DNA of 64,000 nucleotides from the NCBI GenBank assembly GCA_015064725.1, contig SVRQ01000006.1, forward strand, positions 25,265 to 89,264. The letters are read 5' to 3'. Source of the stretch: Oscillospiraceae bacterium (GTDB taxonomy: Bacteria > Bacillota > Clostridia > Oscillospirales > CAG-272). The position numbers and the translations under genes are program-made. This document shows positions 1-7,282 of this stretch, in pieces. Numbering within the stretch: position 1 is the first letter of the stretch; each line of letters starts with the position of its first letter. The notes under the pieces are model-generated. The model was not told the origin of the DNA and did no database searches. It saw only the letters and a program-made list of their open reading frames with translations.

Positions 1-1003
1 TAAAGCCTTCCGCTTTATCGCATTTATTATAGACAAAGAGCGTGGGTTTATCCGCCGCACCAAGCTCCGAAATAAGCTTTGCGCTCACCTCTCCCTGAGA
101 GTCCGCTTCAGGGTCGGAGGAGTCTATCACAACGAGAAGCGCGTCCGCATACTTCACCTCGTCAAGCGTGGAACGAAATGCGTTTACAAGCTGGTGAGGA
201 AGTCTTCGGATAAATCCTACCGTATCGGTAAGAAGCACGTCTTCGCCGCCCGGAAGCGTGAATTTTCGCGTTGTTGGGTCAAGAGTTGCAAAAAGCTTAT
301 CCTCTGCCAAGATCCCCGCACCCGTAAGGTAGTTAAGAAGCGTGGATTTGCCTGCGTTGGTATAACCCGCGATAGCTATTTTAAAAATACCCGTGCGGTC
401 GCGCTGAAGACGCTGTGTGGCGCGGTTCTTTTCCATTTCTTTTATATCTTCTTCAAGAGCCGCAATTCTGCGCTTGATGTGACGCCTGTCCGTTTCCAGC
501 TTACTTTCGCCGGGACCTCGCGTGCCGACACCGCCGCCAAGACGCGAAAGCTCCGTACCCTTGCCCGTAAGGCGCGGTACGGTATATTTGAGCTGTGCCA
601 GCTCTACCTGCGTTTTTCCCTCCCCCGTTACGGCGTGGAGCGCGAAAATATCGAGTATGAGCATACTGCGGTCTATAACTCGCACGTTACCGCCCAGATC
701 ATCCTCCACGTTTCTTATCTGAGAGGGAGAAAGCTCGTCATCGAAAATAACAAGGTCTATATCATTGTTTTCGCAAAGGCGGGCAAGCTCTTCGACCTTG
801 CCTTTGCCGATGTAGGTTCTTACGTCGGGGTTCTCCTTCTGCTGTGTTAAGCGCGCAACGACCTGCGCCTCTGCCGTATCGGCAAGGCGCGCAAGCTCGT
901 CAAAGGATACCTCGTATTCGCGCTCGTCCGCACCCTTGGGGATAACGGAAACGAGCACTGCTCTTGCGGTCTTATCTTTTTCAAAAATCTTTTCTTCCGT
1001 CAT
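1..1003 (-). CDS. hflX: GTPase HflX (3' end beyond window)
   Basis: This is a ribosome-associated GTPase that in other bacteria splits or rescues stalled ribosomes. About 334 residues are visible and the C-terminus runs off the left edge. The HflX-specific glycine-rich motif GGVGTRGPGESKLETDRR precedes the G domain, which shows P-loop GYTNAGKST, G3 DTVGF and G4 NKCD. The ATG at 1003 follows a GAAAGG-type ribosome binding site. It lies downstream of rpmE on the same strand but beyond a terminator hairpin. The reading was made directly from the reverse complement. Identification is secure; only the tail is missing. Confidence 0.95.
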   Translation of the reverse strand, partial: MTEEKIFEKDKTARAVLVSVIPKGADEREYEVSFDELARLADTAEAQVVARLTQQKENPDVRTYIGKGKVEELARLCENNDIDLVIFDDELSPSQIRNVEDDLGGNVRVIDRSMLILDIFALHAVTGEGKTQVELAQLKYTVPRLTGKGTELSRLGGGVGTRGPGESKLETDRRHIKRRIAALEEDIKEMEKNRATQRLQRDRTGIFKIAIAGYTNAGKSTLLNYLTGAGILAEDKLFATLDPTTRKFTLPGGEDVLLTDTVGFIRRLPHQLVNAFRSTLDEVKYADALLVVIDSSDPEADSQGEVSAKLISELGAADKPTLFVYNKCDKAEGF

Positions 1004-1061
1004 ATCAAAAAACCTTTCGTAAAAATCAATTTTATTATTTACACTAAAACGGTTTTGTTTG

Positions 1062-1112
1062 CACGCAAAGAGAAAGAGCGCGAGGAACGAATATTCTCCG
1101 TTTCTCACGCTC
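1062..1112 (-). terminator. Terminator after rpmE
   Basis: On the minus strand GAGCGTGAG (1112-1104) pairs with CTCGCGCTC (1084-1076) with one G-U pair, and an inner AACG/CGTT stem extends it. A T-rich tail (TTTCTCTTT) follows. It lies just past the rpmE stop and before hflX. Confidence 0.6.
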
Positions 1113-1131
1113 ACAAAAATTTAAGCCAAAA

Positions 1132-1335
1132 TTATCTTTTGCTTTCAAGACGTTTTTTGAACTTATCAACACGTCCGCCGGCGTCAACGAATTTCTGCTT
1201 GCCGGTGAAGAACGGATGACACTTGGAACAAACTTCGACGTGGAAGTCACCTTTTGTCGATTTTGTATTTATAACTTCGCCGCACGCGCAAATGATTTTC
1301 GCGTCAACGTAGTTAGGATGGATTCCTTCTTTCAT
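1132..1335 (-). CDS. rpmE: 50S ribosomal protein L31 (zinc-binding type)
   Basis: This is a small protein of the large ribosomal subunit, 67 residues, the usual length. It starts MKEGIHPNY, characteristic of bacterial L31. Cysteines at 16, 18, 36 and 39 (CACG and CSKCHPF) mark the zinc-containing form, which in Bacillus is replaced by a zinc-free paralogue under zinc starvation. The ATG at 1335 has an AGGTG ribosome binding site seven bases upstream. It has its own promoter (1374-1401) and a terminator hairpin downstream, so it is probably a monocistronic unit between sigE and hflX. Confidence 0.97.
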   Translation of the reverse strand: MKEGIHPNYVDAKIICACGEVINTKSTKGDFHVEVCSKCHPFFTGKQKFVDAGGRVDKFKKRLESKR

Positions 1336-1373
1336 TGTTTAACACCTCACTTAAACATATTCACGTATGCTAT

Positions 1374-1401
1374 ATTATAACACACTTTTTTATTTTTGCA
1401 A
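1374..1401 (-). promoter_or_regulatory. Promoter for rpmE
   Basis: On the minus strand TTGCAA (1401-1396) is followed after 16 bases by TATAAT (1379-1374). A TG dinucleotide sits one base before the -10, giving an extended -10. Transcription would start about 35 bases upstream of the L31 start codon. Confidence 0.65.
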
Positions 1402-1440
1402 GTCTTTTTTGAATTTTTTTCGCCTTATTACAGAAAAAAT

Positions 1441-2148
1441 TTAGATTTTCCCCGAAATTTCTTTTTTGAGCCGTTCTATTATCTTTTTTTCAAGACGAGA
1501 TATGTAGGATTGCGATATTCCCAGAGCCTTCGCCGTTTCCTTTTGCGTAAGCTCACGTCGCCCGCAAAGCCCGAAGCGCAGTTCTATTATCTGCCGTTCG
1601 CGTGCGGAAAGCGAGCGTACTGCCTCGGCTATTATCTTTTTTTCTTCCGCACTTTCTATACCCGCGCTGACTGTGTCCGCCTCGCTTCCGAGGATATCGG
1701 AAAGAAGCAGTTCGTTTCCGTCGCGGTCCACGTTCAGCGGCTCATCGAACGAAAGCTCACGTCTTTCCCCGTTCGTCTTCCTTATATACATAAGTATCTC
1801 GTTCTCTATACACCTTGAAGCGTATGTGGCAAGCTTTATGTTTTTGTCCGCGCGAAAAGTATTTGCCGCCTTTATAAGCCCTATCGTGCCGATGGAGATA
1901 AGGTCCTCTATATTTATTCCCGTATTCTCAAATTTCTTTGCGATATATACCACAAGACGCAGGTTCCTCTCAACGAGCAGCTTGCGAAGCGCAGGGTCCT
2001 CCTCAAGATGTGCAATAGTATCGTTTTCCTCCTCTGCGCTCATAGGCGGCGGCAGGCTTTCCGTAGTGCTGATGTAATGTACACCCTTTACGAACCCGAG
2101 CTTTGCAAGAAAGGAAAGCAGCATAATTTTTATTTTTGAAAACAACAT
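1441..2148 (-). CDS. sigE: RNA polymerase sporulation sigma factor, pro-sigma-E
   Basis: This is the first mother-cell-specific sigma factor of endospore formation. The 235-residue protein has an N-terminal pro-peptide of about 24 residues ending near [12 protein letters not shown], equivalent to the Bacillus processing site. Region 2 ([17 protein letters not shown], then [12 protein letters not shown]) and region 4 ([17 protein letters not shown] helix-turn-helix near the end) are very close to known sigma-E. It lies 11 bases downstream of spoIIGA, whose product cleaves the pro-peptide, so the two form the spoIIG operon. The sigG gene that often follows is absent here. It is direct evidence that the lineage sporulates or recently did. 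Confidence 0.96.
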   Translation of the reverse strand: MLFSKIKIMLLSFLAKLGFVKGVHYISTTESLPPPMSAEEENDTIAHLEEDPALRKLLVERNLRLVVYIAKKFENTGINIEDLISIGTIGLIKAANTFRADKNIKLATYASRCIENEILMYIRKTNGERRELSFDEPLNVDRDGNELLLSDILGSEADTVSAGIESAEEKKIIAEAVRSLSARERQIIELRFGLCGRRELTQKETAKALGISQSYISRLEKKIIERLKKEISGKI

Positions 2149-2159
2149 CGTTATCCTCC

Positions 2160-3017
2160 TTAAAGAAGCGAAAGCGGCACAAGAGCCTGCGCCCCGGAGT
2201 AATCGTGTGCGTGCTCATCGCAGACGATCAGCGCATCTCGCTCCTCAAAATCGTGTTTTATCATTATTTCAAGCTTTTCGGGCTTTATTGCCGCAGCAAG
2301 CGAGTATCCCGAAACGGTGTTTATCGGAACGAACCGCACCTTTTCCGCCTCCGCCTCCGTAACGTTTCCCGCACGGCAAAAAACAAGGCTCTGTGCGCCC
2401 GCCTCAAGTGCCGCGGATGCGGCAATAAATATTACCGCCCTCCCCGATATAGGCTCTGATGCACAGTTTCCGGAATCCAAAAAGCCCGAAAATTCATATT
2501 CTTCTCCGTCCAACCTTATCCGTACCCTGCAAAATTTACCCGACATCCGCGCACGAAGCGCTTTTTGCAAAAAGAACGTTGCAAAAGCGGATGCCGCCGC
2601 CAAAAGCACGAAAACCCATATATCCATCTCCCCGAATACCGTGGAGATGCTTCCGCCTATCTCTATGTAGGACGTATATCTGCCGATCCTTGAATATATC
2701 GCCGTCATAGCTCCGCCCATAAGAAGGGATACTGCATAAAACATAGCCGTTGCGGCGGCGGTCTTGCGCAGTCTTCCGCCGTGGTGCGCCGTAAGGCACA
2801 TAAGAAAAGCCGCAAAAACATCCAACGCAATATCTCCCGCCGTGCCAATAGAAAAGAATAGGGCGGCAACGCCGTAAACTCCGCCGATGCTCGCTCCGCC
2901 TATCATACGCCATACGTTCATACGGAAATGCATTATCTTACCGCAGATAAAGAGCGCAAGAAAATCCATACTGAAATTTATTATAAAAAGTACGTCGCCG
3001 TATATATACTCCGTCAT
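2160..3017 (-). CDS. spoIIGA: Sigma-E processing peptidase SpoIIGA
   Basis: This is a membrane aspartic protease that activates pro-sigma-E at the septum after a signal from the forespore. The 285-residue protein has about five hydrophobic segments in residues 1-150, then a cytoplasmic protease domain. The motif GFLDSGN places the catalytic aspartate at D181, close to D183 of the Bacillus enzyme. The N-terminus [18 protein letters not shown] is typical of the family. It is the first gene of a two-gene unit with sigE, preceded by an unusual promoter region with a dyad (3051-3086). Confidence 0.93.
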   Translation of the reverse strand: MTEYIYGDVLFIINFSMDFLALFICGKIMHFRMNVWRMIGGASIGGVYGVAALFFSIGTAGDIALDVFAAFLMCLTAHHGGRLRKTAAATAMFYAVSLLMGGAMTAIYSRIGRYTSYIEIGGSISTVFGEMDIWVFVLLAAASAFATFFLQKALRARMSGKFCRVRIRLDGEEYEFSGFLDSGNCASEPISGRAVIFIAASAALEAGAQSLVFCRAGNVTEAEAEKVRFVPINTVSGYSLAAAIKPEKLEIMIKHDFEERDALIVCDEHAHDYSGAQALVPLSLL

Positions 3018-3050
3018 TTTGATCTTCCCCTAAAGCATTCAGATAAATAA

Positions 3051-3086
3051 ATTATACGCCCTCCTTTGCGATTTTTTTGTCGCAAA
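3051..3086 (-). promoter_or_regulatory. Candidate spoIIG promoter with dyad and Spo0A-box-like site
   Basis: On the minus strand a perfect -10 TATAAT (3056-3051) lies 23 bases below TTGCGA (3085-3080). TTTGCGA (3065-3071) and TCGCAAA (3080-3086) form a perfect inverted repeat around an eight-base spacer. On the plus strand TTTGTCGCAAAA resembles a Spo0A box (TGTCGAA) with one mismatch. The Bacillus spoIIG promoter is also known for an over-long spacer and Spo0A sites at the -35. The assignment here is inference. Confidence 0.45.
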
Positions 3087-3104
3087 AGGAAGGCGAAAAC
3101 GCAA

Positions 3105-3131
3105 AAAACGCACGAATATATCGTGCGTTTT
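3105..3131 (-). terminator. Terminator after the PLP lyase-like gene
   Basis: CGCACGA (3109-3115) and TCGTGCG (3121-3127) form a perfect stem with a five-base loop, flanked by AAAA and TTTT. It is symmetrical and could act in both directions, but only the minus-strand gene ending at 3147 needs it. Confidence 0.8.
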
Positions 3132-3146
3132 CGAGTTTATTCGGGT

Positions 3147-4394
3147 TTAAGCCTTGATCATTTCATCCGCGGACATCATAACGGCGTATTTGCCGCTTTC
3201 ATATGTAAGACCGCCTTGGAAGTAAGCCGTGTAAGGCGCACGTAGAGGGCCGTCCGCGGAAAGCTCTATGGAAGATCCGCTTGTAAACGCGCCGGCCGCC
3301 ATTATTACTTCATCCTCATATCCTGGCATCGCCCAAGGCTCGGGGGCAACGAAGGAATCGATGGGAGAAGCCGCCTGTATTCCACGGCAAAAAGCCACAA
3401 GCTTTTCGGGCGTGCCGCATTTTACCGTCTGAACTATATCGTGGCGCGCTTCCCTCCAACTCGGGAAGACCTCAAAGCCGAGGGATTCGTACATATATGC
3501 CGCAAAAACCGCAGTCTTAACAGCCTGCGCCACAACGTGGGGTGCAAAGAAAAAGCCCTTGAACATATTGCGAAGCTGTCCTACAGTCGCGCCCGCTTCA
3601 CAGCCTATACCGACCGTTGTAAGACGGTAAGAGGCAAGCTCTACCGCGCGCTTTGTACCCGCGATATATCCGCCCGACTCTGCAAGACCGCCGCCCGGAT
3701 TTTTGATGAGCGAGCCCATAATAAGGTCCGCGCCGTAAGCCGTAGGCTCCTCCGTGTCGCAGAACTCACCGTAGCAGTTATCAACGGCAACGTAAGCCCC
3801 CGTGCGCGCTTTTACAAAAGAGATCATCTCCCCTATCTCCTTTGAGGAGAACGTGGGGCGCGTTTCGTAACCCTTGGAACGCTGAATATAAACGACTTTG
3901 AGCTTATCTCCCCATTTTTCTATCTTGGAAGCAATGGTATCGTAATCTGGTCTGCCGTCCTTGAGGGCAACGTCATCGTAAGTCACGCCGAAATCGTAAA
4001 GAGAGCCGTCGCCGTTTTTTGTCTTATCGCCTATAACGTCGGAAAGAGTGTCGTAGGGTCTGCCCGTGATGGAGAGCATAACGTCACCCGGGCGGAGCAA
4101 GCCGTAAAGACCGATCGCTATCGCTTGCGTACCGTTCACAATATTGTGGCGAACGAAAGCCGCCTCGGCACCGAAAACGTCGGCATAAACAAGATCAAGC
4201 GCATCTCTGCCGGCATCACCGTAGCCGTAGCCTGTGGAGCCGTAAAGCATCGCCTCCGAAATTCTGTGCTTACGGAAGGAGTCAAGCACCTTCGCCGTAT
4301 TTTTATACGCTATATCATCTATCTGTGAGAAAACCTCTGCAAGATCGGTTTCCGCTTTTTTTGCTATATCAATTATCTTCTGTGAAAATTCCAT
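3147..4394 (-). CDS. PLP-dependent methionine gamma-lyase family protein (YnbB / aluminium-resistance type)
   Basis: This is a pyridoxal-phosphate enzyme of the Met_gamma_lyase family, often annotated as aluminium resistance protein; the physiological reaction is not settled. The 415 residues match family length. The Schiff-base lysine should be K231 in GSLIKNPGGG, preceded by the cofactor-binding VDNCYGE segment (205-210). GSTGYGYGD (52-60) and the NGTQAIA loop are family hallmarks. In Bacillus the homologue ynbB sits beside hflX; here the two are separated by spoIIG and rpmE. It ends at a strong terminator. Confidence 0.88.
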   Translation of the reverse strand: MEFSQKIIDIAKKAETDLAEVFSQIDDIAYKNTAKVLDSFRKHRISEAMLYGSTGYGYGDAGRDALDLVYADVFGAEAAFVRHNIVNGTQAIAIGLYGLLRPGDVMLSITGRPYDTLSDVIGDKTKNGDGSLYDFGVTYDDVALKDGRPDYDTIASKIEKWGDKLKVVYIQRSKGYETRPTFSSKEIGEMISFVKARTGAYVAVDNCYGEFCDTEEPTAYGADLIMGSLIKNPGGGLAESGGYIAGTKRAVELASYRLTTVGIGCEAGATVGQLRNMFKGFFFAPHVVAQAVKTAVFAAYMYESLGFEVFPSWREARHDIVQTVKCGTPEKLVAFCRGIQAASPIDSFVAPEPWAMPGYEDEVIMAAGAFTSGSSIELSADGPLRAPYTAYFQGGLTYESGKYAVMMSADEMIKA

Positions 4395-4419
4395 TTTATT
4401 TTTCCTCTTTTCTGCATTA

Positions 4420-5808
4420 TCAAAGAGCGTTTACAAGCTCCTTAAAATATTCCCCTCGCTTTTCGAAATTTTTGAAAGCATCAAAGCTTGCGCAGGCAGG
4501 CGAAAGTATGACAGTATCACCGCCTTTTGCCGCGCTTACCGCCGCGGCAAAAGCGCCGTCGAAATCCTTTGTATATACTATTTTATCACACGGATAGCCC
4601 GCGTCAAGCATAATGTTCATTATTTTTTCGCCCGTAGCTCCCGTTGCGCTTATAAATTTCGCGTGCTGTGAAAGAAGCGGCGCAAGAGGCTCCAACGGAA
4701 TATGCTTATCGTATCCGCCAACGATAACTATAAGCTTTTCGGAAAAAGCGCAAAGAGCCGCTGCCGTGCGCGTGGGACTCGTATCGATGGAGCTGTTGTA
4801 ATATTTCACACCGTTCTTCTCTGCAACAAGCTCTATTCGGTGGGCAACACCGCCGAAAGTCTGCGCGAGCTCCTTCATAGTTTCAACGCTCACCTCGCCC
4901 CATACGCAGGCGCACGCCGCCATATAGTTTTCCACGTTATGGATACCGGGTATCTTTATATCCGAGCGAGTCATAACGGGAGTTTTTTCTTTTCCGTCGA
5001 AGTAAACGATATCATCGCCGTCAAGATATATTCCGCGTGTATGCGTAATGGCTTTTTTGGAAGAAAAGAGCGTAACCTTTCCTTTTGTGCGGGAGGCAAA
5101 TGAAAGTGTTATATCGTTTTCGGCATTGAGCACAAGTCGGTCTTTGTCCGTCTGTTTTTCGAATATCTTGGCCTTTGCCTCGATATACTCATCCATATCA
5201 ACGTGCCAATTGAGGTGATTGGGCGTTATGTTTGTAACAACGGCACTGTCGATATGCGCACCCATAGTGAAAAGCTGGAAGCTGGAAAGCTCAACAACAG
5301 CGGCATCCTCTTCCGTCATTTCGGTAACGTAAGGCAAAAGCGGAGTGCCGATATTTCCGCCAAGGTACACCTTGCCCTTTCCGCGCTTCTTGTATTCTGC
5401 TTCAAGCATTTTGGAAACAAGCGTCGTCGTTGTGGTCTTGCCATCACTTCCCGTTACCGCATAGACCTTTGCGGGGCAAATAGAAAGAAACACCTCCATC
5501 TCCGAAGTAAGCAGCGCACCGCGATGGGAAGCGGCGGCAAGCTCCGGCACGTCGGGGCGTATGCCGGGAGATCTGAAAAGTACATCCTCGTATATTCCGT
5601 CAAGGTAATCATCCCCAAAGAAAACTCTCACGCCCTTGTTCAAAAGAGCTTGTGCTTTTTCTTCATCCTTTTGCTTATCGCGCACGGAAAGGTGCGCTCC
5701 CATAGAAATCAGCAGATCGACCGCCGCCATATTGCTCACGCCCGCACCTATGAGCGCAACTTTTTTCCCATTTATATAATCGGAAAAATCTTTTATCTTT
5801 TTATTCAT
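4420..5808 (-). CDS. murD: UDP-N-acetylmuramoyl-L-alanine--D-glutamate ligase
   Basis: This is a cytoplasmic Mur ligase adding D-glutamate to UDP-MurNAc-L-Ala in peptidoglycan synthesis. The 462 residues show the three MurD domains: an N-terminal Rossmann-like domain with LIGAGVSN, the ATP-binding P-loop VTGSDGKTTTT (about 118-128), NITPNHLNWH, and the C-terminal ligase domain ending in the LSPACASFDAF motif. It begins eight bases after the ksgA stop, so the two are co-transcribed. It is not embedded in a division and cell wall cluster. Confidence 0.95.
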   Translation of the reverse strand: MNKKIKDFSDYINGKKVALIGAGVSNMAAVDLLISMGAHLSVRDKQKDEEKAQALLNKGVRVFFGDDYLDGIYEDVLFRSPGIRPDVPELAAASHRGALLTSEMEVFLSICPAKVYAVTGSDGKTTTTTLVSKMLEAEYKKRGKGKVYLGGNIGTPLLPYVTEMTEEDAAVVELSSFQLFTMGAHIDSAVVTNITPNHLNWHVDMDEYIEAKAKIFEKQTDKDRLVLNAENDITLSFASRTKGKVTLFSSKKAITHTRGIYLDGDDIVYFDGKEKTPVMTRSDIKIPGIHNVENYMAACACVWGEVSVETMKELAQTFGGVAHRIELVAEKNGVKYYNSSIDTSPTRTAAALCAFSEKLIVIVGGYDKHIPLEPLAPLLSQHAKFISATGATGEKIMNIMLDAGYPCDKIVYTKDFDGAFAAAVSAAKGGDTVILSPACASFDAFKNFEKRGEYFKELVNAL

Positions 5809-5816
5809 AATATCTC

Positions 5817-6671
5817 CTAAATTTCAAGTATATCCGAAAGACGGGCAAAATCCGCAAGTGACAGCTTTTCTCCGCGCACGTCGGAAGGAAGTCCCGCCTC
5901 TTCGATCTTTTCGCTTATCTGCGCTTTGCTTACGCGGCAGGTAGCCGAAGAAAGCGCGCCGGCAAGCATCTTTCTCCTCTGCTCAAACGCCGCCTTTATT
6001 ATCTTTTGCATATTTTCGGGATCCTTTACGTCCACGGGAGGGGTTTTGTGCGGCTTCATACGAATTACCGCAGACGTCACCTTGGGAGGCGGCAAAAAAT
6101 TGCCCGGAGAAACGTTAAAGCATTTCTTAACGTCGGCAAGATAGGAAGCGAAAACGGTTATCGCACCGTAGTCCGCGCTTCCCGGTGCGGAAGAAATCCT
6201 TTCGGCAACCTCCTTCTGTATCATAACGGTAACGGACTCAAAAAGAGGACCGCACTCAAGTATCTTCATAATGATCGGCGACGTTATATAATATGGTAAA
6301 TTCGCGCAAACGCACACCTTCATATCACCAAAATGTTCTTTTACGAATTCGGGAAGATCGAGCTTCATCGCATCCGCATTGACAACGGTGACGTTATCAC
6401 GCCAGCCCACAGTTTCCGCAAGCACGGGAAGCAGGCTTTCGTCTATCTCAACGGAAACAACTTTTTTGTATCTGTCCGCAAGTGCCTCTGTCAGCGTGCC
6501 GATGCCGGGGCCTATCTCCAGAACGCCGACCTCTTTATCCTCGGAGGGGGTGTCGGCAATGCGGCAAACGACCGCATCCGAGGTCAGAAAATTCTGCCCG
6601 AATTTCTTTTTCGGAGCTATCCCGTGGCGCTCCATAACTTCATATGCATATGACATATCGGTAAGCTTCAT
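5817..6671 (-). CDS. rsmA: 16S rRNA (A1518/A1519) dimethyltransferase RsmA/KsgA
   Basis: This is the universally conserved methyltransferase that makes N6,N6-dimethyladenosine pairs near the 3' end of 16S rRNA. The 284-residue protein has FGQNFL (24-29), the SAM-binding EIGPGIGTLTEAL (52-64) and the catalytic NLPYYITSP (124-132). The C-terminal FEQRRKMLAGAL segment is typical. The ATG at 6671 has an AAGGTAG sequence upstream. It lies back to back with the tRNA promoter at 6700. Confidence 0.96.
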   Translation of the reverse strand: MKLTDMSYAYEVMERHGIAPKKKFGQNFLTSDAVVCRIADTPSEDKEVGVLEIGPGIGTLTEALADRYKKVVSVEIDESLLPVLAETVGWRDNVTVVNADAMKLDLPEFVKEHFGDMKVCVCANLPYYITSPIIMKILECGPLFESVTVMIQKEVAERISSAPGSADYGAITVFASYLADVKKCFNVSPGNFLPPPKVTSAVIRMKPHKTPPVDVKDPENMQKIIKAAFEQRRKMLAGALSSATCRVSKAQISEKIEEAGLPSDVRGEKLSLADFARLSDILEI

Positions 6672-6699
6672 ATTTTTCTACCTTTTTTCAAAAATATTA

Positions 6700-6728
6700 T
6701 TGACAAATCCAATTTGGTATGATATAAT
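6700..6728 (+). promoter_or_regulatory. Promoter for the tRNA genes
   Basis: A perfect TTGACA (6700-6705) and TATAAT (6723-6728) with a 17-base spacer lie 22 bases upstream of the first tRNA gene. This is the closest match to consensus in the window, as expected for stable RNA. Confidence 0.9.
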
Positions 6729-6749
6729 TAATCTCGCTTTGATAAGTTC

Positions 6750-6825
6750 GCTGGTGTAGCACAGTCGGTAGTGCAGCTGATTCGTAATCAGCAGGTCGTG
6801 TGTTCAAGTCACATCACCAGCTCCA
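6750..6825 (+). tRNA. tRNA-Thr (CGU anticodon)
   Basis: A 76-base cloverleaf. Acceptor arms GCTGGTG (6750-6756) and CACCAGC (6815-6821) pair fully. The anticodon stem GCTGA/TCAGC encloses the loop TTCGTAA with anticodon CGT at 6783-6785. The T arm is GTGTG-TTCAAGT-CACAT. The 3' CCA (6823-6825) is encoded. CGU reads only ACG codons. Confidence 0.95.
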
Positions 6826-6828
6826 CTA

Positions 6829-6860
6829 CAGCTCGGTTTCTTGCCGGGCTGTTTTGCTTT
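6829..6860 (+). terminator. Terminator-like hairpin between the two tRNA genes
   Basis: CAGCTCGG (6829-6836) pairs with CCGGGCTG (6844-6851) over eight base pairs with one G-U, around a seven-base loop, followed by TTTTGCTTT. It begins four bases after the tRNA-Thr CCA and ends at the base before tRNA-Gly. It may be a processing element or a partial terminator. Confidence 0.6.
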
Positions 6861-6934
6861 GCGAGTGTAGTTCAATGGCAGAACATCGGCTTCCCAAGCC
6901 GAATACGCGGGTCCGATTCCCGTCACTCGCTCCA
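6861..6934 (+). tRNA. tRNA-Gly (CCC anticodon)
   Basis: A 74-base cloverleaf. Acceptor arms GCGAGTG (6861-6867) and CACTCGC (6924-6930) pair fully. The anticodon stem CGGCT/AGCCG encloses TTCCCAA with anticodon CCC at 6893-6895. The T loop GATTC is normal and CCA (6932-6934) is encoded. No separate promoter is visible in the 35 bases after tRNA-Thr, so it depends on read-through. Confidence 0.95.
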
Positions 6935-6940
6935 GTCAAG

Positions 6941-6979
6941 AGCCTCGGCACGCATTTGCGCAGTCGGGGCTTTTACTTT
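6941..6979 (+). terminator. Terminator after tRNA-Gly
   Basis: AGCCTCG (6941-6947) pairs with CGGGGCT (6965-6971) with one G-U, followed by TTTTACTTT. It closes the tRNA unit. Confidence 0.6.
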
Positions 6980-7282
6980 CGCGGAATATAACACATCGAT
7001 ATACAGTGCGTTATGAATACTCGCACAATCGGCAGTATTATTTTTCTGAAAGCAAAAGATTCTAAAATTTATTGAATTTATCGTTTATTTATGTTATACT
7101 TCTTTACATAAATAATTCTCAGTTGACATTATATCCTTTTTGGACGATTATTTCAACAGCATTTGCAAAAAAAGTGCAGTTCTGTTTTTCATTTTTGCGC
7201 AAAAGGGCCGTTTTGTCAAAAGAAAAAGGCTTAAATAAAGCATCGTTTTTACATTATATAATATTTTCGGGAGGTAATTGTT
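6980..7282 (+). other. Non-coding stretch with promoter and long leader of the 7283 gene
   Basis: No gene is visible here. Apart from the promoter at 7072-7100 it would be a leader of about 175 bases. It holds a 12-base perfect palindrome TTTTGCGCAAAA (7193-7204) and a second, weaker TTGACA at 7123-7128 without a convincing -10. I recognise no riboswitch fold. Confidence 0.5.
7072..7100 (+). promoter_or_regulatory. Promoter for the membrane protein gene at 7283
   Basis: TTGAAT (7072-7077) and TATACT (7095-7100) are separated by 17 bases, and TG at 7092-7093 makes an extended -10. Confidence 0.65.

Noticed and set aside
7123..7128. Second TTGACA as a promoter for the 7283 gene
   Set aside because: No acceptable -10 lies 16-18 bases downstream; the site at 7072-7100 is better.
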